Notes: generated from the letters alone by a model not told the origin. 64,000 nucleotides of DNA from Lotus japonicus (GCF_012489685.1 NC_080046.1:46339176-46403175), one strand, 5' to 3'; counted from the first letter of the stretch, positions 1-11,055 are shown. Numbers and translations: made by a program.

Positions 1-1970
1 ATTTAAAAACTAATCATGTAAGATTAGAAAAAGGTAGACAGAGGAGGTTCTGGCAAAATATTATGTTTGTTTTTCTTGCTTGTTGCTCCGATCCCCTCTT
101 TTGTTTTCCTAGTTTTCTGGATCTAGCTTGCTTCCAAACTGCAGAACTTGGTTAAGCTATCATTGATATGTTCTTTCTTTGCTACAATAGGTCTTAAAAG
201 TGAGAATTATTTCCTTTTTGTCTTACCGATTTGCCTCATTACTGGTTATGTTTATGTGATGGTGAAGTTCAATTTTTATCTCTTTTTTTTACTATCATAA
301 ATAGGGATTAACTGATATGTTTGGCAATTCATGCTATCACAAGAAATGAATTGTTTTTGCTGCCCCTCCTTACATTATGCTAACTACATCCCCAATATTG
401 GCCCATGCATATAAGACAACATTTTAGTCTCAAAATGTTTATAGAAGAAAACAATGCCAAAGTCATCTACTCACCAACTAATTAAGCTGCACTAGATGGC
501 ATGTTGCTAATGTCAATCCAGGAAACACTAACATGGTTCCTATCTCTCACCATGTAAGCTTTTCCCATCTAATCCCCGCACATTCCCTCCCCAACACACA
601 TGTCCATGAGTTCTTACCACGTGAGCTTTTCTTCAGGACACTCATTTTTTTTAAGCAAAATAACCTATTAATCAACCATAAAAAAGTTAGTTACTCTTCT
701 AACCTTATCTTTTCTGTTCAAAATTTAACATAAACTTCTCAAGTAATAATTGTTCATCTTACAGGATTTAAGTGGGAATTTCTTCACTGTCGCCTAGTGT
801 CAATGTGCTCTATGCACAAGTTCTGGCACAATTAGGGATATGAAAATCCTCCTAGCTTGTATTAAGCACGATAGGTTTTTCACCTTTATGAATAACATTT
901 CATTTGAAGTTTCAAAAAAAAAAAAATAACTGTGCATATCCAAGTATTTTTTTTCGTAAACGTTGAAAACCTTTAATAATGTCTTTGAGAACTAAATATA
1001 ATTTTCCCCCTAATATTCGTTAGTATAAAAAGTTAGTTTTCTATCCCACCTTTTTCTAAACAAAAACTTATTGTGACAATGATTAGTTTCTCTTGTTTTA
1101 CGTACCTCCATTGCGGGTAGTCGTTACTCGTTAAACTAAAATAAGTAGAATTTATCAAAATTTGTAAATATCAAAACTATGCGAAGCCGTGGTAGGTAGG
1201 ATAATCGGTAGCTTATCATTTATTACTTATTAATTTTTTAATGCATGTTGATTGATTGTATTTACTATCAGTACTTAGTAGTCTTTTGTCTTAGAAAAAA
1301 AAAATAACTTGCACTTTTTTAGATATAATTGTATGGGAAATTGAACAACGTTTTTATTAAAAAAAATATTGCTTTTTTTTTCGTTTGTCAAAACTTAATT
1401 TAATTTAATTTTATTTTTGGTCAAAACTTTGTTTGATTTCACTTTCTTTTAATTTTAAAATTCGTGTCACTTTTCTTCCTCCGATGAAGTCTTTAGGTAG
1501 GAAAAGTTGAGAATCTCATTACATAAATTGATTGAAATTATACTTAAGTTGATTTAATTCCATCCTTCTAAAATCTAAATATAATATATATCATTGAGGA
1601 TTATTGAACTTTTTTTTACATAGGAGAAAGGATTATTGAATCTGTAGAAAGTTTTTACATTGGAAACGTCTACATGTATACTTTAAAAAAAAATCATATG
1701 TAATCTACGTTTAATTTGCTATTTTTTTTCCAAAAGAAAAACTTTATTACTTCAGATGAATGTAATATAAATTTTAAGCAATATATAAAAATAAAAATCT
1801 AAATGGTGTTTTAGCGGAGAGACTTGTACATATTGAGGATGTTTATGAACTACAATGATTTATATGTGAACAAATGTGGTTACAACGACCAACTTATTAA
1901 ACTGAAACTGTCCTCAGAATCCAAACAGAATTCAAATATCCAAAAGCAACCGCAACACACATAATGCGTT
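1..1970. other. AT-rich intergenic DNA, no gene seen
   Basis: Poly-A/T tracts and short broken frames only. The longest open frame (533-733, + strand) has no recognisable motif. No terminal repeat structure was found. Confidence 0.6.
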
Positions 1971-2215
1971 TTAGTTTGAATTTGGCTCCACTTTAATGGT
2001 GGCCATCTTAAATTTTTTCTTCATATCAGATGCTTGCAATTCTCCATCTTCATCGATCTAGCAAAGTCAAGTCTGCGAAATCAAGGAAGTGAAACAAAAT
2101 TAGAAAGCTAGAGAAGTGAAACACAATTAAACCACGCAGCAAAAAAGTAAATGCTACATGTGATGCAAAATCTCGAGTATAATCAAACATTGTTTGAAGA
2201 AATTCAGCAATCAAC

Positions 2216-2760
2216 CTGGGAAAGAATTACAATTTGTTCCCCCTTAAACCTCGCCAACGAATAACGTGCCTTTGCCAATAAGTTTAGCTGACCAAGGGAA
2301 AGGAAAAAGAAAACTCAATCACAAATTGTTTTGTAACTTAGTGCTTTAAGGTTAATCCGTACAAATTTAGAACTTACCTGCATATGGTCTTCACTTTCCT
2401 CCCTGCCAAAAGTTTCATAATTAATGAAATAAGTACGAATCCACACAAACAGGAGTGAATATGACCATATATGGAGATTAAATAGAACATACTCAATCAA
2501 TGGCTCTGAGAGGTATGTGAACACTAAATCGGCAATAATTAGGTAGGAAGGCTGACCTTCAATATGATAGGGAACCTAGAAGAAGAAAAGAAAAAATTGC
2601 AAAACATAGAGCATCAGAACAACAAAATCATGAAATTGATTGACACCAAATATTTTTTAACATCTCACATAGCAAATGAACTCGTGGATTTAAAACAGTT
2701 TTAGCTTTCATTAATATCCCAGCTCTGATGATACCAAGCGCTGCAACATCACCTGCAAAT
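2216..2760 (-). pseudogene. DEG2-type (Do-like) protease remnant, four exons
   Basis: Four exon-like blocks on the minus strand translate in series into the PDZ and C-terminal part of a plant DEG2-type serine protease, a chloroplast enzyme in its family. The blocks are 2760-2673 (ending LNPRVHL), 2575-2493 (VPYHIEGQPSYL to LSEPLIE), 2402-2378 (EESEDHMQ) and 2287-2216 (LLAKARYSLARFKGEQIVIL). Phases join correctly, and most junctions are normal: acceptors TTCTAG, GGCAG and GTCAG, donors GTATG and GTAAG. The donor after block 1 reads CTATGTGAG where GTATGTGAG is expected. The protease domain with its catalytic triad is absent upstream, and the conserved continuation after ILSQ is not found downstream. 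A 29-codon open stretch at 2057-1971 follows but does not resemble DEG2. It is therefore a truncated gene copy or a captured fragment. The family call is from memory of the conserved strings. Confidence 0.72.
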
Positions 2761-2818
2761 CTGTATTGGAAGCAATTTGGGAGTGGTCGAAATCCAGGTT
2801 ATTGGAAGCAATTTATAG

Positions 2819-3035
2819 CAGGGCCGGCCCAACACCAAATGAGGCCTAAAGCGAATTTTAATTTTGAGAGCCTTGAAACATGTTTGATCTAATATAAAAT
2901 TTTGTTAATTTTAATTTTGGAGGCCTTTTTTACTTAAGAAAAAAAATCGGAGGCCTTTTTTACTTAAGAAAAAACAAAAAAAAATTGGAGGCCTAAAGCC
3001 CTTGCTTGGGTGGCTTTACCCTTGGGCCGGCCCTG
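2819..3035. mobile_element. hAT-type MITE, 217 bp
   Basis: The 12-bp terminal inverted repeat CAGGGCCGGCCC lies at both ends. An exact 8-bp target duplication ATTTATAG flanks it (2811-2818 and 3036-3043). The 8-bp duplication and CAGGG start are hallmarks of the hAT superfamily. There is no coding capacity. The interior has repeated GGAGGCC(TTTTTT) motifs. It lies just upstream of the DEG2 remnant, probably in an ancestral intron. Confidence 0.93.
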
Positions 3036-3043
3036 ATTTATAG

Positions 3044-4208
3044 TAGAAGATAAAATTGTTTGAATAGTAAATTAAGAATTTAACATGGAACCTTCACTCA
3101 TACCGATCAGAGGAATAGGAATTTGAAGAGTAGCAGCTATCCAAAATACTCTCGTTCGGGATAGAAAAACGTTCATGTGTATTTGTGTTGGGTAAAACAA
3201 ACCAATCAAGTGAGTTGTCAAATATTGAAAAGAGATAGTGGGTTTTAAATGACATTTTGAAAAGAGATATAAATTTTTTCAAATAAATATGTTAGTGGCA
3301 TGTCATTGGTCAGTATAGGTAGCAATTATTTATTTTAATTATCAGATATCTAGAATTCAAAATGGATATAATGACATTTAATTTTTTTTTTGAAAACAAT
3401 AATGACATCTAAAACTGATTGGTGAATGAAGGAGGTTGTTTTTTTGTAACAGTGAAGGAGGTTGTTTATAAAAGGAAGATAATAGTGTTTTAAATGGTTT
3501 TTACAAAAAAAAATTCATTGGTCCATAAAGGGGTGGTGAGAGTCAAATTTGAATTAGTAATTAATGTAACTAATATTAGTTATTAAAAAAATCGAAAATA
3601 AAATAAATTAGGTGAGCTATTACATGCTTACCCTTAACTAAAATTGCAATTATCAAGTGAGCCATTCCCAAGTTTCCAAAAGTAGAAATAAAATTTTCTT
3701 TTTGATTTATTTTAATCTTGGAAAATAGGTTGAAAGGTACTTCATTTTTTGCCAAGTGTCAAAAGTTTCCTTCTTATAGTGTCTCTTTTATATTGTATTT
3801 AGATTTAGATTTAGATTAATTCTAAAAGTCAAAATCAATTTTCAGAAGAAGCTTCTGTAATAGTTTTTGAGTGGCAGAATTGATTCAAGTTGATTCAAAC
3901 ATGCTAATAAAGTGCAAGGTTTGGCACTAAATTTTCTGAAAGAGAAAAAGTCCACAGTTTAAGCTAAAACCTGACTCTTAAAACAAAGAAATGCAGCATT
4001 TCTACTCGAAATCAAATTGCCTTAAAGCCACTTCATAAACTCAAAATCTAACCATGCAACTGACAGCCAGTAATCCTAGTTTTAGAACCTTGTACTAGAC
4101 GACACAGAACCACAACAACAACAGCAGATACCCTGGTAGTGCTCAACTTGGTTTTCCCTGCTGGAGTTAGTAATAATCTTGAAAAACATGTTTCTGCCTT
4201 AATTTCTA
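3044..4208. other. AT-rich spacer
   Basis: No convincing gene. A 62-codon minus frame at 3282-3094 has no recognisable motif. A short direct duplication of a GTGAAGGAGGTTGTTT-type sequence is visible near 3430-3465, and a TTTAGA repeat lies near 3800. Confidence 0.5.
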
Positions 4209-4980
4209 ACTCAGAGAAAGGTCAGGATACTCTGGAAGCTCTCCCTCAGGAGAAGAAGGACCAGTCCTTAGCCTTTTAGCTTCATGTAGATAGGGAACAT
4301 CTTCTGGTATGGCCTACTGATCTTCAAAGAATGCACATACTGAAGTTCTGTGGTGCTCCTACTGAAGTTCCCTTCCGTCCAATGTTCCTTTGCTCATGTG
4401 TGTTAATTACCCCAGTCCATGAAGAACCCCCCTAAGGTTAAAATCATAAGCATCAGAATCCCTACTCCGGGATAGGCTTGGAGGACTAATGTTCCGATCT
4501 CCACCGAAGCTCCTATCCAGCATGAGGTTCTCAGGAGATCCATCACAGTCACTTGGCTTGTAAACGGGGGAAAGATGAGCATTCAACGAGCTCCTCCCAA
4601 TGCTTGATGAACATGCATCACTCTTGGCAAAACAAATATGCACACAGGGATTCCCAAATAGCTTTCCTACACTTCTAAACCGAACAAAGGAATAACTACG
4701 ACCTGAAAATGTAGTTATCTCCTCAGTCTCACTAAATGGAGAAAAAGCCCTTCTCAGAATTGATTCTTCCACCTTTAACTGAGCTGGCAACCCAATCCAT
4801 AAAGCCTCACTGGGCTCTGCATTTTTTATCACTAAGCCTGGATTTGTAAGAATAATGCGGTTCAGGGCTGCCATGGCGTCCTCTATGCTCTCTATTGGAG
4901 ACAGGAGATGATCCCCTTAATGCTGATCTCCGCTCATCCAGTGAGTAACCTTTATCACATGATGTTGTCGATGGCTTATC
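4209..4980 (-). pseudogene. FPA-like spen RNA-binding protein remnant
   Basis: The minus strand reads as a piece of an FPA-type protein. FPA is a plant RNA-binding protein with RRM domains that acts in RNA 3'-end processing and flowering time. The block starts after a CACAG acceptor at 4980 and reads DKGYSLDERRSALRGSSPVS and then HGSPEP. It shifts frame in the A-run at plus 4822-4827 and continues as NAEPSEALWIGLPAQLKVEE and FSGRSYSFVRFR, the start of an RRM. The second RRM helix is missing: the text jumps from FRSVG to KLFGNP. Open frame 4874-4407 covers this part. Farther on, at about 4307-4209, another frame reads EDVPYLHEAKRLRTG and GELPEYP, which fits the later FPA region, and ends in a stop. 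One frameshift, one internal deletion and one frame change make it a pseudogene. The ATG at 4874 is internal. Confidence 0.72.
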
Positions 4981-5430
4981 CTGTGATCAAGAATATAAAC
5001 TAAATGTGAAATTATCATACATTGCAAGCATTCAGAACACTAATTCCATAACCGGACAAGACATTATGAAGGTGAAGTGATTACCAACATCCAACATCAA
5101 AGTGCATGATAGAAATGCGTGTGAGCTTTAATGTTCAGGAAGCGCAACCTGGTCAGCCAACTGTATCTTGATTTAATTTTAATCAAAATTGAAAATGCCT
5201 ACATTTGATAATTGACTATCTTCAGCTCTTCATGCATTCTAAGAAACATAATCAACTCTTTGCTTCAATGTTGTGGTACTTAACAAAGATACAAGTTTAT
5301 AACATTTTAATCCTGTGTTTGTATTAGATTTAAAGGTTCCTTATTCTCTGTACTCCCTCCTATCAATGTATCAGTCATAGTTATATCGAGTGAATTGTAA
5401 ATCGAACTATTCTTTTACTCTTTTCTCTAG
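4981..5430. other. Intergenic DNA with a possible MITE end
   Basis: No gene. A TACTCCCTCC-type sequence near 5357-5385 resembles one end of a Stowaway-like MITE, but a matching partner end was not found. Confidence 0.4.
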
Positions 5431-5502
5431 TGCTACATGAGGGGTATCCTCGACAGAGCTAGTAAAGCAGAAGAAAAGAAGTATGGAGATTTTCTGAGGC
5501 TG
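5431..5502 (+). pseudogene. Orphan exon, possibly GT31 galactosyltransferase
   Basis: A 72-nt block is framed by a TTTCTCTAG acceptor and a GTAATA donor. It reads without a stop, including ILDRASKAEEKKYGDFLRL. This resembles the stretch just before the DHVEGY motif of plant GT31 beta-1,3-galactosyltransferases. No other exon of that family was recognised nearby, so it is at most a captured or residual exon. The identification rests on about 19 residues. Confidence 0.38.
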
Positions 5503-5945
5503 GTAATAATCCTCTTTGTCTTATTGCCACTTCCAGCTCCCATGTCCCTTCTGTCATTTCATCAATACTTTTCTACATTCACTTGACAAGATGACATAGT
5601 GTTCTTCGGTTTTTGCTTTTATCTTATTGTTTCGTCGTCATATTTCAGGTGTATGCAAAATTGTTTCTCCAGTTTCTGCCTCTAATCCAGCTGCTTTAGA
5701 CTTAACCAAAGAGACTTCAAGTTTGAAACAAATGTTCAGCTTCTTTGGCTTTCTAAGTGGAATGCTAAGTATATAATAACGTTTTCTGTTAGAGACTTAG
5801 AGGCATGCAGGTAAAGTAGTATAGTATTATGTTTTTAAGGTTTTATACCACCTGAATGATGAAAAATAAATTAATTTTACCAGAATGATACATATCATGA
5901 ATTTGAGGTTCTGGCAAACAAGGTATTTTTTAGTAGGTTTTGCAG

Positions 5946-6110
5946 TTTGAATGTCTTTCTTCTTCATATGTGGAAAAGGAGTTCTGGCATGACATGGTGC
6001 ATGAAGTCAAAGGAATAGTTGAATATGGATTCAATGTTGAGGGTAGTGCCTTTTCAAGTGATCCTAATGACAGGCTTGGAACAAGCAAATTGAATTTGAA
6101 AGTCTTGTTT
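5946..6110 (+). pseudogene. JmjC demethylase fragment (ELF6/REF6 type)
   Basis: After a TTTTGCAG acceptor, one frame reads YVEKEFWHDMVHEVKGIVEY, then GFNVEGSAFSSDPNDRLGTS and KLNLKVL. This matches the region just before the catalytic JmjC domain in plant ELF6/REF6-type histone H3K27 demethylases. The tryptophan normally found in the SKWNLK context is leucine here. The JmjN domain, the iron-binding residues and the zinc fingers are absent. The frame runs to a stop at 6134. It is a single-exon fragment in a cluster of unrelated gene fragments. Confidence 0.62.
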
Positions 6111-6599
6111 TCACGCATGCTCCATTCTTCCTAGTGTTTTCTTAACATTTGTGCAACTACAACTTATGATAAATTTTGGAGTGAGTATGTGACCCGATGA
6201 TTATCATATTCTTTCATTATTGAGTGTTTTATCATTTATGTGAGCATAGTCTACCAATGTTTACTCGTGTAATCAATCTTTAGTGTATTTGCCTCAACTG
6301 GTTCTAGTTACACTCTGATTATACAACCAAACTAGCTATATGTAAAAAAAGTTACATATCTATCACTCAATCTCTCATTTTTTTTTTCTCTACTTAACGT
6401 TATATGTTAACATTTGGTAATCATAATGTGTGTTTTAATGTTTTCTGGGTATAGGGTTCAATTTCTTTGAACCAGCAATTATATCTGCAGGTGCTATATG
6501 TTATTGGTGTTATACAAAATCTATTTATCTATCTATCTATTATAATATAGGAATTGTGAAGCGCGCAATCTCACGTTGACAACTCATCACTTTTCTATT

Positions 6600-7453
6600 C
6601 CCTTACTCTTCCGCATAAGCTTCTAATCAGACTTGGCACTTGAACCATTTCTTTGCATTTCCTATACGAGCGTGATTCTTTGCATTTCCTATACGTGCGT
6701 GCTTCTATCTCCTCAAAGCTTTGTAACTGATCAGCGGTGGCACCTCAAGCACTTACCGTTTTCTATATGTCCTTGTATATTCTCAAGGCTTTGTAAGACA
6801 CATTATTCTTTCAATTCACCATTCCCCTGATCTTTCTAATTCCCACCTTTTATCCTCTTTCTTTCACTCTCTCTTTAGAGCCGCAATGTCACTCCAAGGC
6901 TTACGGTTCAGCCACAACTGTGCGAACCCCTTACCAATCTTTTGTAGCGTTGCCCACCATCACCCACACTCTCTATTTCTCTCCTGAACTCTTCCCCTAT
7001 GGCCAAGTCTAATATTATTTTTCCTCTGTTTGGGGCTTACAAAATAGTATGTCTCTATTTCTCTCAACTGCAGCTTCTTCAAAATCCTCTTCTTGATCTG
7101 CTTCTACTCTTTAGTGGTTCATGTATCATGTTAAGTAAGTTTGTATTTGTTAAACTGTAATTTTGATTGGTTTGTGCGAGTGTTGGTTTTTAACATGAAC
7201 TTGGCTTGTCCTTACTTCTATTTTAAAAATTCAATGTTGGTAATACAGGGTTTTGTCTGCTTTCTATTTCAATGTTGAGCTCTACAAATGTAACACGAGA
7301 GCTTCTAATATAAATGTTTTACTTTGATGTGTAAAAACAACTTTTTCTATCTCTCTCCATTTCTTTCAATATTCCATGAGATTGCATGGTTTAGTTATTT
7401 CATTACTCAAATTCACTTATATTCCTCTGGTAATATGCTTGTGACATTAGCAG
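6600..7453 (+). other. Helitron 1 interior, no clear gene
   Basis: It contains a tandem pair CTTTGCATTTCCTATACG near 6650-6695 and scattered open stretches. A short frame from the ATG at 6886 reads MSLQGLRFSHNCANPLPIFC, which could be a plastid-targeting start captured with the downstream fragment. This is not established. Confidence 0.4.
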
Positions 7454-7764
7454 GTGCCTGTCATCTCCTCTCACGTGAATTCTATTAATGATTCGGTATC
7501 AACATAAGAAGCTGCAGATGATCATGAGTTTGTCATCCGACAATTAGTAAAATCTCGTGTTGTTAGGGTGTCATGTTAGGGTGTCAAAGATTAGTGACTG
7601 ACAGCCCAAAGTTTGATCTTATTCTGCTTGGATTGGGTCGACCATATGACCATGATGCATCTTTATTTCCCAATCACTTAACACTAGATGAAAGGGAAGA
7701 AGGGGTAACTTTCATTACCGCCTCTCCAAAACCCTCACAGGAGAGAATCACATTTACATGGCTG
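7454..7764 (+). pseudogene. 6-phosphogluconolactonase fragment captured by Helitron 1
   Basis: After an AGCAG acceptor, the plus strand reads VPVISSHVNSINDSVST, a stop (TAA), then EAADDHEFVIRQLVKSRVV. A 13-bp tandem duplication and stops follow. It then resumes in another frame as PKFDLILLGLG, ASLFPNHLTLDEREE, VTFITASPKPSQERITFTW. This order and wording matches plant 6-phosphogluconolactonase, the second enzyme of the oxidative pentose phosphate pathway. The expected GPDGH-like motif is degraded to GRPYDHD. The C-terminal part and start are missing. Nonsense codons and frame changes mean it cannot make an enzyme. The open part is 7573-7809. Confidence 0.8.
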
Positions 7765-8194
7765 CCTCAAAATTTGATGACCAATTTAACCCTTGTAAAG
7801 GTTATGTAGTAACTCAACCTGAGTGTAATGTTGAAAAATTTATAATAAATATAACTTTCATTTTGTTAGTGAATAGTAGAACACATACTACAGTTTCACG
7901 TCCAATGTATACCTTTGGGTGAAAACAATTGTCTCTTAATCATTATCATAACATGAGAAATATTGCAATTGAAATTTGAATTGTTTAATGTTTTTAGTTC
8001 TTGTGGTTGATTTTTTTCCCTGGACTTTTCAGTAATTACCTCGATTGTTTGCATGGGGTCTTAGTCCAGTTATCATAATTTGAGGAGGATGGTTAGATTC
8101 CATTGTAAACTTACCCCTTGACTCTAACATGAACATGAGTGATTAGTAGAGCACATATCACAGTTGTACTCGGTATGTGCCTTTGGGAAGAAAA

Positions 8195-8199
8195 CAAAG
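8195..8199. repeat. Target-site duplication of the Tat element, left copy
   Basis: CAAAG lies directly before the 5' LTR. The same five bases follow the 3' LTR at 29279-29283. Confidence 0.95.
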
Positions 8200-8481
8200 T
8201 GGACTGGGCGAGCCCCTAGAGGGGCAACGCCCAGCATGTATCCCGCCCTGAGGCGGGGCCCTGGCCTTCAGATGGGCCTTGACCTCGGAGGCCCAATTGG
8301 CCCAATAGGTAGTACCCAAGCTCTATAAATAGGAGGTAGTTATCAAGTGTAGGGGACTTTTTGGCTCATTTGGGAAACTGACATATGAGATTTAGCACTC
8401 TCTCTCTCATTCACATTCTCTCTTAGCATAATCCTCTACCTCTAGGTACTATACCTCTCTTCAATGTTCGGTCCAAGAACA
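8200..8481 (+). repeat. 5' LTR of the Tat element
   Basis: TGGACTGGGCG...CAAGAACA. By eye it is identical along its length to 28997-29278. It has a TATAAATA box (8324-8331) and GC-rich inverted repeats such as CCCCTAGAGGGG and CCCGCCCTGAGGCGGG in the U3 part. Confidence 0.95.
8324..8331 (+). promoter_or_regulatory. TATA box in the 5' LTR
   Basis: TATAAATA lies about 25-35 bp before the presumed transcription start. A CCAAT-like pair (CCAATTGGCCCAAT) lies just upstream. Confidence 0.7.
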
Positions 8482-8483
8482 TT

Positions 8484-8501
8484 TGGCGCCGTCTGTGGGG
8501 A
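8484..8501 (+). promoter_or_regulatory. Primer binding site of the Tat element
   Basis: TGGCGCCGTCTGTGGGGA lies two bases after the LTR end. The first nine bases fit the 3' end of plant tRNA-Asp; the middle mismatches, so the exact primer tRNA is uncertain. Confidence 0.75.
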
Positions 8502-8646
8502 CTGTAGACTTTCTACTCCCATTCACGTGGATTGATTGTGCATGAAGTTACCTCTGATTGTGATTAGGCAATTCTCTGGTTTTCTGATTTTGATTCTGTG
8601 ACTAGTGATTGGTTTTCCGATCGAGTTTGCATCGTTTCTGGTTTGG

Positions 8647-11055
8647 ATGGAGACTCGACGCAGGAGGCAACATCATTCACCAATGCGACAGCGGATTTCG
8701 CCGCCTCGGCAGCCTCATCGTGTGGTCCTGGATTCTCCGGTACGAACGACAGGAGTACAATCGCCTTCTCCTCCTCCATCACCTCCTGTACCACCACCTC
8801 CTCCATCGCCTTCACAGGTGGGATCTCTGGAGCGCTCACCAGAGAATTCACCTGCTCCGGAACAACAACCGGCGGTGACACAGGAGCAATGGCGCCATTT
8901 GATGCGCAGCATTGGCAACATCCAGCAGCGGAATGAGCATCTACAGGCTCAGTTAGATTTCTACCGTCGCGAGCAGCGAGATGATGGAAGCAGAGAAGCA
9001 GATTCCGTGGCTGAGTTCCGTCCGTTCTCGGAAGATGTCGAGAGTGTGGCGATTCCGGATAACATGAAAACGTTAGTTCTGGATTCTTACAGCAGAGATT
9101 CCGATCCGAAGGATCATCTTCTGTATTTTAATACGAAGATGGTGATAATTGCGGCGTCAGATGCGGTGAAGTGCAGGATGTTTCCATCGACGTTCAAATC
9201 GACGGCGATGGCGTGGTTCACAACTTTGCCGCGAGGATCGATTTCAAATTTCAGAGACTTCTCATCCAAGTTTCTAGTGCAATTCTCGGCAAATAAGAAT
9301 CAGCCGGTGACGATCAATGACCTATACAATATTCGCCAGCAGGAAGGGGAGTCACTGAAAGAGTACATGGCAAGGTACGGCGCGGCGTCGGTAAAGGTAG
9401 AGGACGAGGAGCCTCGAGCTTGTGCTTTAGCATTTAAAAACGGTTTGCTGCCGGGAGGGTTGAACAGCAAATTGACACGTAAGCCGGCGCGCTCGATGGA
9501 AGAGATGCGTGCTCGTGCCAGCACTTATATTCTCGACGAGGAGGACGACGCTTTCAAAAGAAAGCGCGCGAAGTTGGAAAAGGGCGACACGTCGCCCAAG
9601 CGCGCGAAAAAAGATAGGAGCGGCGAAGATAAGGGGGATGGCAAGCAGCAGAGACCAGGTAAGGGGAAGTCGGTATTCAAACCGACCAAGGAACAGTTGT
9701 ATCCACGACGCGATGATTATGAACAACGTCGGCCTTGGCAATCTAAGTCTCATCGCCAGCGGGAGGAAACTGATATGGTGATGAACACAGATTTATCGGA
9801 TATGCTCCAAGGGGCGAGGGACGCAAATCTAGTGGATGAACCGGAGGCCCCAAAGTATCAGCCACGGGACGCCAATCCCAAGAAGTGGTGTGAGTTCCAC
9901 CGGTCCGCCGGGCATGATACGGATGACTGTTGGACTTTGCAGCGGGAGATTGATAAGTTGATTCGGGCGGGATATCAAGGAAATCGTCAAGGTCTGTGGC
10001 GCAACGGTGGCGATCAAAACAAAGCGCACAAGCGGGAGGAGGAGCGAGCGGACACTAAGGGCAAGAAAAAGCAAGAATCAGCGGCTATCGCCACAAAAGG
10101 GGCTGATGACACGTTTGCTCAACACTCAGGCCCGCCCGTCGGGACCATCAACACCATCGCCGGGGGATTTGGCGGCGGTGGCGACACTCATGCGGCGCGT
10201 AAGCGCCATGTTCGTGCCGTTAATTCCGTTCATGAGGTCGCTTTTGGATTCGTACACCCTGACATAACAATCTCGATGGCGGACTTTGAGGGGATAAAGC
10301 CTCATAAGGACGACCCGATTGTGGTGCAGTTAAGGATGAACATTTTCAACGTTAGAAGGGTACTCCTGGATCAGGGTAGTTCGGCTGATATTATCTATGG
10401 TGATGCATTTGACAAGTTGGGACTAACTGACAATGATCTGACTCCATATGCGGGAACCTTGGTAGGTTTCGCGGGGGAGCAAGTAATGGTGCGGGGATAC
10501 ATTGATCTAGACACAATATTTGGGGAAGATGAGTGTGCCAGGGTTTTGAAGGTAAGGTATCTGGTTCTCCAGGTGGTGGCATCTTACAATGTCATCATTG
10601 GGCGAAATACATTGAATCGCCTTTGTGCTGTAATTTCAACAGCCCACTTGGCGGTCAAGTATCCGCTAAGCAGTGGAAAGGTGGGAAAGCTAAAGGTGGA
10701 CCAGAAGATGGCGAGGGAGTGTTATAATAATTGCCTTAACTTGTACGGCAAGAAGAGTGCGTTGGTTGGTCATAGATGTTATGAAATCGAAGCTTCGGAT
10801 GAAAATCTTGATCCCCGGGGCGAGGGGCGAGTAAATAGGCCCACGCCAATTGAGGAAACGAAGGCGCTAAAGTTTGGCGATCGCACTTTGAAGATTGGGA
10901 CCAGACTGACGGAAGAGCAGGAGACGCGCCTGACAAAACTGCTTGGGGAGAACTTAGACTTGTTTGCTTGGAGCTGCAAAGACATGCCTGGAATTGATCC
11001 GAACTTCATATGCCATCGGTTAGCATTGAATCCAAGTCTCAAGCCAGTTTCATAA
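8647..11055 (+). CDS. Tat gag and protease, ended by a nonsense codon
   Basis: An open frame runs from 8605. The ATG at 8647 (METRRRRQ) is preferred because the preceding residues look like leader. A Pro/Ser-rich N-terminus is followed by a retrotransposon gag capsid domain (about residues 150-315 from 8605). Then come a basic stretch (KRKRAKLEKGD), a CCHC-like knuckle (CEFHRSAGHDTDDC, about 9889-9930) and a retropepsin-type protease core LLDQGSSADIIY near 10360. Gag packages the RNA; the protease cleaves the polyprotein. The frame stops at TAA 11053-11055 and continues in the same frame into reverse transcriptase, so the stop is probably a point mutation, one base from CAA. Confidence 0.9.
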   Translation: METRRRRQHHSPMRQRISPPRQPHRVVLDSPVRTTGVQSPSPPPSPPVPPPPPSPSQVGSLERSPENSPAPEQQPAVTQEQWRHLMRSIGNIQQRNEHLQAQLDFYRREQRDDGSREADSVAEFRPFSEDVESVAIPDNMKTLVLDSYSRDSDPKDHLLYFNTKMVIIAASDAVKCRMFPSTFKSTAMAWFTTLPRGSISNFRDFSSKFLVQFSANKNQPVTINDLYNIRQQEGESLKEYMARYGAASVKVEDEEPRACALAFKNGLLPGGLNSKLTRKPARSMEEMRARASTYILDEEDDAFKRKRAKLEKGDTSPKRAKKDRSGEDKGDGKQQRPGKGKSVFKPTKEQLYPRRDDYEQRRPWQSKSHRQREETDMVMNTDLSDMLQGARDANLVDEPEAPKYQPRDANPKKWCEFHRSAGHDTDDCWTLQREIDKLIRAGYQGNRQGLWRNGGDQNKAHKREEERADTKGKKKQESAAIATKGADDTFAQHSGPPVGTINTIAGGFGGGGDTHAARKRHVRAVNSVHEVAFGFVHPDITISMADFEGIKPHKDDPIVVQLRMNIFNVRRVLLDQGSSADIIYGDAFDKLGLTDNDLTPYAGTLVGFAGEQVMVRGYIDLDTIFGEDECARVLKVRYLVLQVVASYNVIIGRNTLNRLCAVISTAHLAVKYPLSSGKVGKLKVDQKMARECYNNCLNLYGKKSALVGHRCYEIEASDENLDPRGEGRVNRPTPIEETKALKFGDRTLKIGTRLTEEQETRLTKLLGENLDLFAWSCKDMPGIDPNFICHRLALNPSLKPVS

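Noticed and set aside
6129..6132. CTAG followed by T as a possible Helitron 3' end for the gene-fragment cluster
   Set aside because: No GC-rich hairpin precedes it at the right distance.
8598..8936. Open frames on both strands over the gag N-terminus
   Set aside because: Shadow frames of a Pro/Ser-rich gag sequence with biased codons.
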